The notes beneath the pieces were generated by a model, which was given only the letters and a program-made list of their open reading frames with translations, searched no databases and was not told the DNA's origin. The position numbers were made by a program, and so were the translations under genes. This document shows, piece after piece, positions 10,176 to 22,700 of a DNA stretch of 64,000 bases; the first letter of the stretch is position 1, and each line of letters begins with the position of its first letter. Origin of the DNA: Chiridota heheva (taxonomy: Eukaryota; Echinodermata; Holothuroidea; Apodida; Chiridotidae); contig JAIGNY010000566.1 of NCBI GenBank assembly GCA_020152595.1, forward strand, positions 1,785,001 through 1,849,000, given 5' to 3'.

Positions 10176-11249
10176 ATATGTATAGGTGTTGGGCTGCTAC
10201 AGATCTTAGATTAGTCTTGGTTACATATAGATATTAGACACTTGCATATCTCAGGCACCAATAGAATACATCTACAGGTTCAAGGTACCTATAGACATAT
10301 TTAAGGCACCAACATATCGTAGGCATCTAAAGATCATAGGCATCTACTGATGATAGACATCGGATTTAGGCACCTACAGGTCTAAGGTACCTATACTTCG
10401 AAGGCACCTACATATCTTTGGCCTCAAGACGTCCTAGTCATCTGTAGGTTTTATGGACCTACCTACCTAAAGCAATTACAGGACTCGACACTGTATGGGT
10501 ACAATGCTTCATACACACTCATAATGTGATTCACGTTTTGCAGTGGAGATTTTCCTTTTGCCGCTTACATACTTCAAAAGTCTTGAGAATGTTCATGTTG
10601 GAAGGTCAGAGTTCGTCAATAGGAACAAGCACACAGCTTTGAGCCCCTGTCAATTTTAAGCATCAGGACTTTAAACAGGATTTGTTCTGTACAATGATTT
10701 AATTAGTCAAATTCTGCAGGGCTTTCTAAGAAAATCATCAGTTTTGCCAAAATCCTCCAGGCCACAGCTTTTCCAACCAGTACATAGTTTACATAACTTT
10801 TCCAGCAACTTCAAACAGCTTTTATTTCTTTAGATTCCAGGTAAAAACCTTTACATTTATATTTCAGACATTTCCAAAACATAGTATGATAAATAATGAC
10901 TAAAATTTGTTAATAAGCATTCCAAGTTTATACAGAGCCAGTTAAACAATTGTGTTATATTTCTATATTATATTTTTGTGGATCATATATAACTTGGCAT
11001 TGACCTCCACTATTCGGCTAAAGTAGTATGACAAATAGATTCTTTTAAATTTACTGCAAATTAGTTGTCATTTATAAATATCAGTTGGAGTTAAACTCCA
11101 GGTTTCTTCCACCATCTAGTTAAATAAAAGTTAAAAAAATTTCACCAAATTTGGAGCTTGTTGCAGTAAGATTTGACCACCCTTTCTGAACGTAAAAATA
11201 CAACAACAAAAATCTTAGATTTGTACCAGGTATAAAATAACCATTATGG
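10176..11249. other. Intergenic; decayed repeat tail then plain sequence
   Basis: 10176-10480 contains degenerate AGGCACCTACA-like relics of the preceding minisatellite. From 10480 on I see no gene or repeat. Confidence 0.5.
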
Positions 11250-11736
11250 GTTTAATAATTGACACCTTATTTTAACCAATCATCGTACGAATTTGCCTAG
11301 CAACAAAATCTGTGTAACTAAGTGGGAGCAAACATCCTACGTGGTACTGGTACAGTACAGCTAGCTACCAATGAACGCTCACGTAGTCAATGCAATTTAC
11401 TGTACAAAACAAATTTCTGTACACACAGACTGAGTGACAGCAAAATGGTGAACAAAAATTGCTCTTACAGCCCGCTGCGGACTTTGTAAATCTGTTTGCT
11501 GTTACCCAAAACAGTTAGCAAACTGAATTTTGTTTATCCTATTTGCTCAAAACTCTAAAATTCCAGAGAAGTGCTATAAATGAATTAAAGCTTGCGCAGC
11601 TAGGCCTCGCGAACATTTAAATATCAACACATTGGTAATGCATGATTGCGGATTTGAGGTTTGTTTGCCCCATATAGTTACCGCATTGCTATGGTGGGCG
11701 TGGCCTATTTGGAAACCTGGTAAAGTTAATTTAAGA
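11250..11736 (+). mobile_element. ~490-bp MITE (TTAACCTTT-type), copy 1
   Basis: It shares GAATTTGCCTAGCAACAAAA, TACTGGTACAGTAC and a terminal GCTATGGTGGGCGTGGCC block with copies at 14267-14748, 32458-32954 and (reversed, partial) 49093-49425. In the best copies the ends form inverted TTAACCTTT repeats. No coding. Confidence 0.75.
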
Positions 11737-12607
11737 TCAACTTAGGCATTTTAATTTGCTTTTGAGATGACATGTTTGATACGTATTCCAAGAATATTCA
11801 AAGTTTGTATCATTTTGGTTCAAACATAGAAAGGGGTGTGTGGAAGGCTGTAATTCTTCTTTAGAAAGGGGTGAGGGTGAGGGAACAAGGCCATAATCTT
11901 CTTTTTAAGGTGTGCATGTTTTCCTATAGAACACAAGACGCAAGTTGGCAGTATGATATATAGGTGTATTACTGTAGGTAACTTTTTTTTTTTTTGTTCT
12001 TAATTATATGTATCTTACAGTCTTACATGTAGTGTCATTCTAAGTGCCAGATGTCTGAATTCTTAGAAGGTACTTTTGATGCAAAAGTGTTTTATTTTAT
12101 TCCGTTCTGTTTAGCCCTAATCCACAGGGTGTATATGCTGCAAGTAATGAGACTACCTCACTAAAGATGACTGGATGCATAAATGAACTGATTTTGCTTT
12201 CCCTCATTACACTGTAGATATCTAAAACTTCCAGTGGGGTGGGTCTATGCATAGATGAGGAGAACATTTGTCACTGCTAGAAAGAATATTCAAATCATAA
12301 AAATAACAACTATTTCATGAATATTTAAACTTCAAAATAAGAATTATTATTATATATTAGCACTGATTTATAACTAGCACTTCATACCTACATGTACTTA
12401 CCTAATTTTTCAATATCGGACTAAACTAAGCCCACACTATTTTCTTTACTGTTGACACACTGTATATATCAGTTTTAGACTAAAAAGAGGGTCTTAAGGA
12501 ATTGAAATATGTCAAATCACCTTAGCTCAGCACTAGCAAACTAATATACATTTTGAATGCTGATGTGTTCACAGATGTTTAAGGACATAAATGGTAACAT
12601 TCAAATT
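11737..12607. other. Intergenic, nothing recognised
   Basis: AT-rich sequence without supported ORFs or clear repeats. Confidence 0.5.
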
Positions 12608-12912
12608 TGTTTGATTGTTTGTTTGATGAGGGCTTAACAGAACCATGACAATAAGGGTCAAATTGTGCCTGAGAGGTCAGATCATTCTAGAGGTAGGAAG
12701 GAAAGGAAACAGGGTGAGAATGAGAGAAATTCAAGAACAAAAGGTCAGAAAGCTGTGATCGAGAGGGGAGGTGCATGGTTGAAAAAAAAAAAAAAAAGAG
12801 AGGGGTGGAAGAGGAGAATTTAATATGGTTGTAGAGGGAAGCATGATGAAGGAAGGAGATAATTTTATCCAAAGGATTTCTCTGGAAGAACTCGGCAATT
12901 GAGTTGTGGGGG
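12608..12912 (-). mobile_element. LINE 3' fragment (RNase H LINE family)
   Basis: The - strand encodes the same ORF end as 61345-61550 (H-N-S-I-A-E-F-F-Q, S-F-L-H-H-A-S-L-Y-N-H-I) followed by the tail with the complement of GAGGGCTTAACAGAACCATG. It is 5'-truncated, as usual for LINE copies. Confidence 0.75.
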
Positions 12913-14266
12913 GCGTGTCTCACCACACACTTCAAAGATGAAGGCTTCAGAATGCCGAAACAGTTTCAACCTCACACGAGAAGATTTGGGAGGTATAACA
13001 TCTATTCTTTTCCTTAAAAACCGCTTCCAACAACTTCCTTGGATATTTCCAATGACTTCTTCAACAATAAAATATCACACAACAAAAATAATTAGTTGAA
13101 TTTTTACAAGTTTTATATCTCTTTAAAATTGTTTCTAAAATCAGTTCATTTATGTTATCTGTATCTTAAGACTGTGAAATGTACATAAGAAGTTGACAAA
13201 GAACTTCCTATTACTAAATATATTTTCATAATATTCAATTCTGCGCATAGTTTAATAGTTTATACTATTTTCCAACCAAAGTAAGATGTTTAGGAAATGT
13301 CATAGATTGATAGGCTGAATTTCTCGTTAGTTGTTAAAACCCTCGTAATGCAAATTTGAAAGTTTTCTGAAGATGCATTTGTTATGTTTAATTTTGTTTG
13401 TAGCAAGCTTCCCTTTAAGGAAGCAGGTAGTCACTCAAGCTGATTAGGATGAAAGCCTGGGATGAAGATTTATAACTTATTTCATATTTTGAGGGCTATT
13501 TGCTGTATTATTTGAGCTTCTTATTTATATTTATGGATGATAATACATTTTTGTAGCAGTAACTGGCAAAAAATACAGCTGAAAAACCTAATGTAAAATT
13601 TTCGTCTTGAAAGCCCATTTTAATTTGTAAGTGGGAGAGAATTTGTTGAAGAACTGACAGGAAAATAAAAAATTGGTGGATAAATTGATGATTCCTATTC
13701 CGAGTACCACGTTTTCTTCAACAAAAAACTTAAAATCTGTATTGCTTCAGTCTACATAGCATGAATGTCAATTTGCTGAGGATGGAGGGGGAGAAGGGGG
13801 GGGGGTAGTGTGTGATGTCCTGTCCAGTTCTCTCATCCTCTTCCAACAAGGAATACACACCAGCTTTCAAAAATTTCACTTAACTACAGTAACTAAATAA
13901 GTAATTCCATGTTACATTAATTACCAATACCTTTTCCTGTGATTGAAAAGAAAGGTTTTTAAGATACAGATGGCCAAGTAACAAGGAGGTATGGCAGAAT
14001 CTTCAGCAATTTACCTAGTGGGGTTGAGTTCTATTCCCTTCAAGTTTTTCAAACTTGTCAGTAAATTTTGAAAATCCTCATCAATTTATACAACTATAGT
14101 TTTTGGTGAGGCTTAACAGCACCACAACAGCAAAGGTCAAATTGTGCCCGATACAACCATTTGTAATTTTTCGTAGTTGATAATTTGTGAATGGGAATTT
14201 CCTTAGTTGATAATTTTATGAAAGATATTTTCTGTAGGTAATAAGGCACACATCTCAACATGTAGA
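12913..14266. other. Intergenic with a short LINE tail
   Basis: Mostly AT-rich and featureless. 14105-14150 is a short LINE 3' tail (GAGGCTTAACAGCACCAC) on the - strand. Confidence 0.5.
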
Positions 14267-14748
14267 ATTAACCTGTCTGAGTTAGATGATTGACAGCTTT
14301 TTCAACCAATCACTGCATGCATTTGCCTAGCAACAAAATCTGCATAACTAAGTGGGGCAAACATCCTACGCGGTACTGGTACAGTACAACTAGCTACCGG
14401 TGCATGCTCATGTAGTCAATGTAATTTACTGTACAAAACAAATTTCTGCACACACTGAGTGACAGCAAAATGGTGAACAAAAATTGCGCTTAGTGGCCCG
14501 CTGCGGGCTTTGTAAATCTGATTGCTGTTACCCAGAACACTTAGCAAACTGAATTTTGTTTATCATTTTGCTAAGATAAAGATGCGGAGAAGTGCCATAA
14601 ATGGACCAAAGCTTGCGGTAGGCCTCGCGAACATCTAAATGTCAATGCATTTTTAATGCACGACTGCAAATTTTGAGGTTTGTTTGCCCCCAACTAGAAC
14701 CGCATTGCTATGGTGGGTGTGGCTTATTTCGAACTCAGAGACGTTAAT
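14267..14748 (+). mobile_element. ~480-bp MITE (TTAACCTTT-type), copy 2
   Basis: It has the same internal blocks as copy 1 (CCTAGCAACAAAATCTGC, GCCCGCTGCGGGCTTTGTAA, CGCATTGCTATGGTGGGTGT). It starts at ATTAACCTG and ends at GACGTTAAT. Confidence 0.75.
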
Positions 14749-15090
14749 TCTTTTAGGAACAGGCAATGGTTATTTTTATCCGATCAATGATAGATCAATT
14801 GAGCACCCACCCAAATTGTGCAAAGAATCTAGTTAAAAATTAGCGCTATAATTATTTTAGATGACTGTAATAAGAGTCATTGTACGTAGTCCATAGACAA
14901 TGCCAATAGGAATTGCTTGTATCAACAAATGTATAATTTGAGTGATTTCAAATTTTAGTTTAAAAAAAATAGTTTTAAGAACAAAGTTTTGAGCTTAAGT
15001 AAAACAGTATGGAAGAACCCACCCCAATTTAGGAAAGCAGTTTGGTTATATTCACCACAACTGTATGTGTGATACTATTTCCACAGCTTA

Positions 15091-15560
15091 AAGGCCGTTA
15101 CACACTGAACGCGATGCGGCCAGCAATATTTTAGATAATCATTACAGGAAACAAATATTATAAGATGCTTTGACTTTGTGCATATACACGGTAAAGTTTA
15201 CAATTAAGGCTTTCTGATTGATTGATTGATTGATGAGGTCTTAACGGCACCACGACAACGAAGGTCAAATTGTGCCTGAGAGGTCAGATCATTTTAGAGG
15301 TGATGATACTGGAAAATTTGCTAAAAATACTTAACTGTAGAGAAATTCGCTTTAGTGGGGCGCGATTTTCTGTCGCAACACGAATTTTGCTTTAATGAGC
15401 GTAGAAACGCCCTTTCAATCAATTATTAGTTATTATCTGAATAGCCATGCGATGATGATCCTTCTCTGAAAACAAGGAACAAATTGTTTCTTTTTCTTGG
15501 TTTTGTTCAATTTTGTTTAGAAAATCACTCGCCACGTCGCGTTCGGAGTGTAACGGCCTT
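15091..15560 (+). mobile_element. AAGGCCGTTACAC MITE, copy 1, with nested LINE tail
   Basis: The terminal inverted repeats are AAGGCCGTTACACACTGAAC at the left and the complement GTGTAACGGCCTT at the right, flanked by TTAA-like sequence. A LINE 3' tail on the - strand (15212-15302, including GAGGTCTTAACGGCACCACG) is inserted inside. A related copy without that insert is at 33393-33780. Confidence 0.8.
15212..15302 (-). mobile_element. Short LINE 3' tail nested in a MITE
   Basis: The tail matches the RNase H LINE family (GGCACCACGACAACGAAGGT). GATT repeats lie at its end. It is younger than the MITE it interrupts. Confidence 0.65.
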
Positions 15561-15764
15561 AACAGTAGTATTTGTGGAAATATTCAGTGGAAAAAGTAAG
15601 ATCCATAAGAGAACAAAATATCATTTCAGAGAGAATATTAAATAGAAAAATCAAACTGATTAGGCCAAATATTAAACAACTTCAACATCATTTTTAGAAC
15701 TTAAAACAGAAAGTATTTTTTTGTTGGAAAAGAAATTAAGATCTTCCACACACTGTAAATATTT

Positions 15765-15845
15765 CATGCTGTGCTAGCCCCAATGGCCTCTATGTTAATC
15801 TAGTATGTGCTAGCCTTAACGGCCTCTATGTGAATCTAGTACATA
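15765..15845 (+). repeat. Two-copy ~46-bp direct repeat
   Basis: GTGCTAGCC...GGCCTCTATGTtAATCTAGTA occurs twice in tandem, with few differences. Confidence 0.6.
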
Positions 15846-15974
15846 CTGTATATTAAATTTCACTAAGTGACTAGAAACTGTGAAACAGACATTAATGATT
15901 TTCTTTCTAACAAAATATTATTTTGACAAAACATCTGAAAGATGTATTTGAAATCTTATCCTTAATTTGTCACT

Positions 15975-16263
15975 TACCATATTCCACATATTAAGCGCCT
16001 TTTATTAGCGCTGACGAAAATAGAATTGCACCACTATTTAGGCCCAAAGTTTCTTCCTGATAAGCGCCCATGCTCTGGTCGCGTACAGTGTGCTATTCGA
16101 TACACTGCATTGTGTGAACTGGTTCTATACTAGCCCCACAATAACCACCACAAAAATATCACCAGCATCAGATGCAAAATAAAAATAAAGTATGTTATTA
16201 GTCAAAAAATGTTGGGTGGGCGCTTATTAGAGCAGTGGCGCTTAATGCATCGAATTACGGTAA
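15975..16263 (+). mobile_element. ~290-bp MITE with AAGCGCC ends
   Basis: The left end TTACCATATTCCACATATTA plus AAGCGCC is mirrored by the right end (complement of GGCGCTTAATGCATCGAATT then ACGGTAA). Both ends also carry inner TTATTAGCGC / GCGCTTATTAGAG blocks. No coding. Confidence 0.65.
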
Positions 16264-16800
16264 CTTAATATTTTATAAACCAACGGATTAATCCGTCTGT
16301 TATTAATACAGCTGTCGCTGTCGTATATCAACTTAACTGCACAATTTAGGTTTTTATTTTTACATAGAGCTTTTTTCCCTGGTAAGTTTGATGTCCATTT
16401 GTTTTGTTAGTATCCATATAAAAAATGAGGGAAAAGATTGGTGTATATTGAAATTATGTCAGATGCTGCTCAGTAGGTTTATGTTCGTTTTTGTACGCTC
16501 CTAGCTGTTCCTATTTCTCAGTTGCTAAGGCTTTCTAAATTTTAGTTATTGCGTCAACAATTTCTTTGTGTGAATTAGATCACAAATGTATTAGATAGAA
16601 CTGGTTTATACAATAGAGGCTGCAAAATGGAAATAAATATTAGTCAAAGATTTTGACAAAACTTAATCTTTGGGAGTTTTCATTGTTGTGTATTTTTTTT
16701 TATATAAGATAATTATTTGTATGCTTATAAATGCTTATCTACATAGATAGACCACAGTCGTCATGGGGCAGGGGTTGCGTGTGTACAAAATATTATGCCC

Positions 16801-17424
16801 AATAAGGGTATTTCAGCTAACGTCATGAGGTCACATGACTTTGTTTACATTGCCATTTTGTAGGAAAAAATACTGTCGTCTGCTGTACACTTAATTAGAT
16901 TTACATGCATTTGCACGTAGTTATATAAGATTATCTTTGTAAGATAATTATGCCAGAATCTTGCTGTGCCATTGGTTGCACTAGTAAACATGTGCCGGAA
17001 AATAAAAAGAAGTTTTCCCGATTTCCATCTGATCCTGATCGACGTTCGAAGTGGGTTTCTGCTTTTCGACGCGACGGTTTTTAAACTACGGTTCACACAA
17101 GGATTTGCAGCGAGCACTTTATATCAGGTTTGTGGGCTTTTTTTTAGTATAACGAACAATCAGCTGGCTATAACATTAAAGTTACTTTTCGTATACCTGG
17201 TAAATATATAAAACTAAGGGAAAATATGAAGTAAAATCGGAAGTGAACAAAAAACGGCACTTAGTAAAATTCGCTGAAGTGGTACTGGTAGGTTAGCATG
17301 TAGTATGTTTGTTGTACGTGTGATGTAATTGAGCTGTGTGAAGAAATGTAAAATGCAACTACGCCGCTGCCCTGCAAAAAGGCTTCCAGATGAGTTAAGA
17401 GTCACATAATGAACGCCCTCTATA
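16801..17424 (+). mobile_element. THAP-exon MITE, copy B
   Basis: The frame from 16950 reads M-P-E-S-C-C-A-I-G-C-T-S-K-H-V-P, then F-P-S-D-P-D-R-R-S-K-W-V-S, and after one stop C-S-E-H-F. This is the best-preserved THAP-like frame in the window. The ends match copy A. Confidence 0.75.
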
Positions 17425-18560
17425 GTGAAATTATATGAGGAAATGGAGAAAGTGCCCTCAAAACATCCTCTTAGAGGTTTTGTACACTTTGTTCGATCCC
17501 CGATCGAGTCATACCAAAGACTACAAAACTGTCATTTAGTGCTCAGCATGAGATACCAGGGCAGGGTAATGGTGCAGGCCAGTGGCATAATAGGATGGGG
17601 GGGGGGGGGTGGGAAAAATCCCCCCAGCAAAGCTTTCTGAGGGGCGCCAAAATCTTCATGAGAAAAAAAACTTAGGCCCTGGGGAAATTTACGTGTTGAT
17701 CAATAACTTCTTCCTATACAATTAAGCAAGTAATACTCTATTTGTGTAGTCCAAAAAGGCATGAGTTTTCCACAGAAAAAACTAAAGTTTCCGCCATTTT
17801 CCCACCATTAGCACTCGAGCGGGACCCTGGATTTCATGCTCGGACAGAAACCGATGCATGGCGATAGCTTGTTGGCAATATTTCATATCTGCTCCTGCCA
17901 TGAAAGGCAAACAATTTGATTGAATACAGCTGGTAGAAGCTTTTCGAGAGGGCGCCAAATGCTCACAGTGGCACAAAAATTGTTATGAAAATATACTCAT
18001 ATATACTTTTTATTATCAATGTTGTAAATATTTTTTTCTCAAAGACTTGTTATTACATCAGAAACATGAAAACCATTCCTAGACCCCACAACTAAAGACA
18101 CATATTGAAGTCAATGGGATCCTGCATTTGAACATTCGTTCCAAAATGATATTCCTTTTAACGAACTTTAGTTCCGAATTGACATAATTTTGAGCAATTT
18201 TCTGCTACCAAAATCACGCCAAAAGGCTTCCTGGGGCTTCACCTCTTCGTCGCCTAGGACGTCGATCCTGGAGCACCCTATTAAGCAATTTTCTGCTCTG
18301 AAAATCGTGAGAAATGCAGGTATTCCTGGGGTTTCGCCCCAAAGCCCCTATACATGCAGCTTCGCCCAATAGATGCTACACATTTTACAGCCCTTTTCTG
18401 CTATAAAAACCATGACAAATGTAGGGCTTCGACCTGCGAAACCATGGGTCCCCACCAGGGCTTCGCAACCTTCGCCCCCTATAGCATGCCTAGAGTTGAC
18501 ACATTTTTAAGCACCCCAATAATGAATGTATTACAAATTGATTTTCTTCGGGAAATCTTT
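17425..18560. other. Intergenic repeat-rich block
   Basis: At 17578 a CAGTGGCATAATAGGAT plus poly-G start resembles the end of a DNA transposon. At 18190-18480 a roughly 90-bp unit containing AATTTTCTGCT and GGGGTTTCGCCC-like blocks repeats about three times in degenerate form. No gene is supported. Confidence 0.4.
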
Positions 18561-19000
18561 AATATCTGAAAAATCTCCAATTTTCAGGAATTTTCCTTCG
18601 TTTTCGTGAATTTTGCTTCCATTTTCATGAAATTTCCTTCATTTTCTGGATATTTTCTTCAATATTTGGGAAATTTTCTTTAATTTGCAGAAAATTTCCT
18701 TCATTTTGCGGCAATTTTCTTCAAAGTTTTCTTCAATTTCCGAAAAAATTCCGTAGTTTTCAGGAAATTTCCTTCATTTTCGTGAAATCTGCTTACATTT
18801 TTGTAAAATTTCCTTCATTTTCGGGAATTTTATTTTAATATTTGGAAATTTTCTTCAATATTTGGGAAGTTTTCTTCAATTTTCTTAAATTTCGGAGCAA
18901 TTTGTCTCAACTATTGGGAATTTTTTCTTCAATTTTGGGAAATTTCCTTTATTTTGGGAGGTTTCCTTTATTTTCAGGATATTTCCTTCAATTTCTGAAA
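18560..19000 (+). repeat. Degenerate T-rich tandem repeat
   Basis: Variants of TTTCCTTCATTTTCGGGAAA and TTCTTCAATATTTGGGAAA follow one another about 18 times with irregular spacing. Similar stretches occur at 42460-42560 and 48600-48780, so this is a dispersed family. Confidence 0.6.
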
Positions 19001-19001
19001 T

Positions 19002-19044
19002 TTTAATAATAATAATAATAATAATAATTATAATAACAACAATG

Positions 19045-19084
<40 letters not shown>

Positions 19085-19095
19085 TAATAATAAAC
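19002..19095 (+). repeat. (AAT)n microsatellite
   Basis: Imperfect AAT/AAC trinucleotide run of about 95 bp. Confidence 0.95.
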
Positions 19096-19647
19096 AGAAA
19101 CTTTTTTAAAGGTGATGATATTAATTCTATTTTGTATGCTCTAATTAAAGGTAAAATCACTATGAACTTTTCTCCTCAAGCAAATGAACAAAACACATGA
19201 GAAATCCCTATTCACTTGCTCTCAAACAAATATACTGGTTTTCAATTAAGCCTAAAAAAAATTGTTTTCCCTCTTCTGCCGCCCTAACCACTTTTGCATT
19301 GCCATATTACATATTACCCTACAAGTAGCGAGATACTGTAGGGAAAAACTGTTTTGGCAAACACGAGCCACGTGATACAATTTGTTCGATCACTTCATTT
19401 TTATGTCTCCCCCTCTGCTCTGTGTGCTTCGAACTTTCAAACGCATGACCTTTGACTGGATTTCAATCTAATAGAAAAGATGTCAGTTGTCAGTGTGATA
19501 ACAATCTTTAAAGACAAGAAAACATGGCGTTCGCCCCTCCCTTACAATTTGTCAGGGCAAACAAACAACTTGTGTTAGGGCTTATCACATTGCAATGAGG
19601 AATACCTGAAATACTTTGATGACAAACATTGCCTTTGAGCCTGTCCA

Positions 19648-19751
19648 TCAATATCTTCTGAGCTGTTTCTTAAATCTTTCGTAGTGGTAATCATCCGTGG
19701 CTTTTTCGTGGTGGCCGTGCCTCTTCTGCGATTGGTTTGGCTTGCCTTTCT
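19648..19751 (-). CDS. C9orf78 (TLS1): TLS1 exon 10 and stop
   Basis: After TTCTCACAG it encodes a basic His/Lys-rich stretch and the hallmark C-terminus E-K-A-T-D-D-Y-H-Y-E-R-F-K-K followed by R-R-Y and TGA (19650-19648). Confidence 0.95.
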
Positions 19752-22700
19752 CTGTGAGAATAAAAAAACAATATTACCACCATGAGCGAAAAGCCTTTTG
19801 CATCAAATATCTTAAAGGTCTATGGACGTGTAGAGTTAAATAGTCTAAGCACATGTAGAGGTAAATAGTTTATGGATGTGTAGAGTTAAATAATCTATGG
19901 ATGTATAGAGTTAAATAGTCTATGGATGTGTAAAGTTAAATAATCTATGGATGAGTACACTTAAATAGTCTATGGACGTGTAGAGCTAAATAGTCTATGG
20001 ACGTGTAGAGTTAAATAGTTTATGGACGTGTAGAGTTGAATAGTCTATGGACGTGTAGAGTTGAATAGTCTATGGACATGTAAAGCTAAATAGTCTATGG
20101 ACGTGTAGAGCTAAATAGTCTATGGACGTGTAGAGTTAAATAGTTTATGGACGTGTAGAATTAAATAGTCTATGGATGTGTAGAGCTAAATAGTCTATGG
20201 GTGTGTAAAATTAAATAATCTATAAATGTGTAGAGTTAAATAGTCTATGGACGTGTAGAGTTAGATAGTCTATACATGTGTAGAGGTAAATAGTCTATGC
20301 ATGTGTAGAGTTAAATAGTCTATGGATGTGTAAAGTTAAAGAGTCTATGGATGAGTAGAATTAAATAGTCAATGGAAGTGTAGAGCTAAATAGTCTATGG
20401 ACATGTAGAGATAAAAGGTCTATGGATGTGTAGAGTTAAATAGTCTATGGGTGTGTAGAGTTAAATAGGCTATGGACATGTAGAGATAAAAAGTCTACGG
20501 ACGTGTAGCATTAAAATGTCTATGGACGTGTAGAGTTAGATAGTCTATGGGTGTGTAGAGTTAAATAGTCTGGACGTGTAGAAGTAAATAGTCTGGACTG
20601 TAGACTTAAATAGCCTATGGACGTGTAGAGTTAAATAGTGTGTGGAAGTGTAGAGTTAAGTAGTCTATGGATAGGTAGAGTTGAATAGTCTATGGACTAT
20701 AGAGCTAAATAGTCTATGGATGTGTAGAGTTAAATAGTTTATGGACGTGTAGAGTTGAATAGTCTATGGATGTGTAGAATTAAATAGTCTATGGATGTGT
20801 AGAGTTAAATAGTCTATGGATGTGAGAAGTTAAATAATCTATGTATGTGTAGACTTAAATAATCTATGGATGTGTAGAGTTAAATAGTTTATGGATGCGT
20901 AGACTTAAACAATCGATGAACATGTAGATTTAAATAGTTTATGGACGTGAAGAGTTAAATAGTCTATGGACGTGTAAAGTTAAATAGTCCATTGGAAAAA
21001 ATTCTCAATTTTGAATAGAACAGCCTTAAAATTGTGGAAACAGCAACGAAATGATTGGGATTATGGTAAAGATGCTAAAAACATTTGCTAAGAACTTAAT
21101 TAACTATTTTCAAGAATGGTGACAGACATTACAAGACTAACAGAAAATATCAAGGTCACCCAGTCAGCCATCACAAATTTACTTAAAATGCCAAAAAAAT
21201 AAAAAGGCTGTAAAATGGCTGATATTTCAACACATTTTGATGGAGGTTATGGCTAATTTCATGATTCTTAATCAATTGTAAAAGCATTTTAGCTAATGTT
21301 ACCTCTAATTGTCCATAAACCTATAATATTTTGAATGCAGCATCTTGAGTTTCTGTACTATGGCTGTGCAAAGTATGAAGATTGTTTGAGATGTGCAATA
21401 TTTGAGTGTTGATGTGAATGGGAAAACAGCTTTAGATGTTTCTGTTAATTCTTTTGTAATTTTTAAAAGGTGCAGTGGCTCAGTGGTTAAGGAGTCAAGC
21501 CCATATTCGAAAGGTACCAGGTTCCATTCCCATCATGAGCGCTGCATTGTGTCCTTCAGCAAGACACTTTACTCTACTTGCTTCAGTCCACTCAGCTGTA
21601 AAATGAGTACCAGCACTGCTGGGAGTTAATCTGCCATGGACTGGCGTCCTGTCCAGGGGGAGTCACATACTCTCATCTGCTTGCGCCATGGAAACTGGAG
21701 ATAAGCACTGGCTCTATGAGCCTAATGACTCGATGGATTTAGCTTCTACTCAAATTTTACTTATTTAAAATGATGAGAATGTTTTTTCACATAAGATATT
21801 GATTGGGTGATTTGTCAAATCCACTGCTCTTCTTCAGAAACTTGTTACAAAGGATATAATTATAGGGAGTTTATATCAAAATGTCTTTTTAATGCATAAA
21901 ATAAAGGGAATTTGCATATTTAAAGTTAAAAAATGCTGAAGGACTTTACACCTTAATTTAAATCTTTGTAACAAGTACTGTAGAGGGATTTCATCATGTG
22001 ACTCATCTTGAAGCCATTTTGCCGAGAAAATGTTGTTGCGTTTCACGCATCTTCACACAGCTCAGTCACATCACATGTACAACAAACATACTGCCTTTTA
22101 ATCTACTTACCAGTTCAGCAAATTTTATTGTTTTTGTTCGCGACAGCGATTTACTCCATATTTTCCTAACGTTTTATATATTCACCTGGTATACGAAGAG
22201 TAACTTTAACGTAAACGCCATCTGATTGCTCAGAACAGTTTGGCAAACATTGCCTCTATGTAGGCTTGACTGTTTTTATCAAATATAGGAATAAAATTCT
22301 TATCTTTTCTATTCTTTATCTTGTTTACCTGTTCCTTCTACTTGGTATTTTTCTAATTTGTAAACAAGGTTAAGGGTGCAACCCAGGCAGCTGGCAAATG
22401 CATGCCAGGTATATGTATATGTCTGGTATGCCTGATGTGTTCATTATTATGTTAATTGTTATGTAATAAGGGTTTTGCCTATAAGCACCTAAGTGAGGGA
22501 AACAAAACATTTTCAGTTGGCAGTTAAAACTCATTGAGAGAAGTTCATGGGTGCAACGCATAAATACTAGAATATGAGCTTAGTGCTCAAGAGGTACAAC
22601 TTGAATTTGAAGCACAGTTTTTCTTGAAATCAGTGTGCGGTATTTCCAGAAGATTGTTGTTTAACCCTTACTCTACCACGTGGCGATATTATCACTGTTT

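Noticed and set aside
9080-10237. ORFs of 82-192 codons with 11-residue repeats
   Set aside because: Produced by the 33-bp minisatellite; nothing indicates translation.
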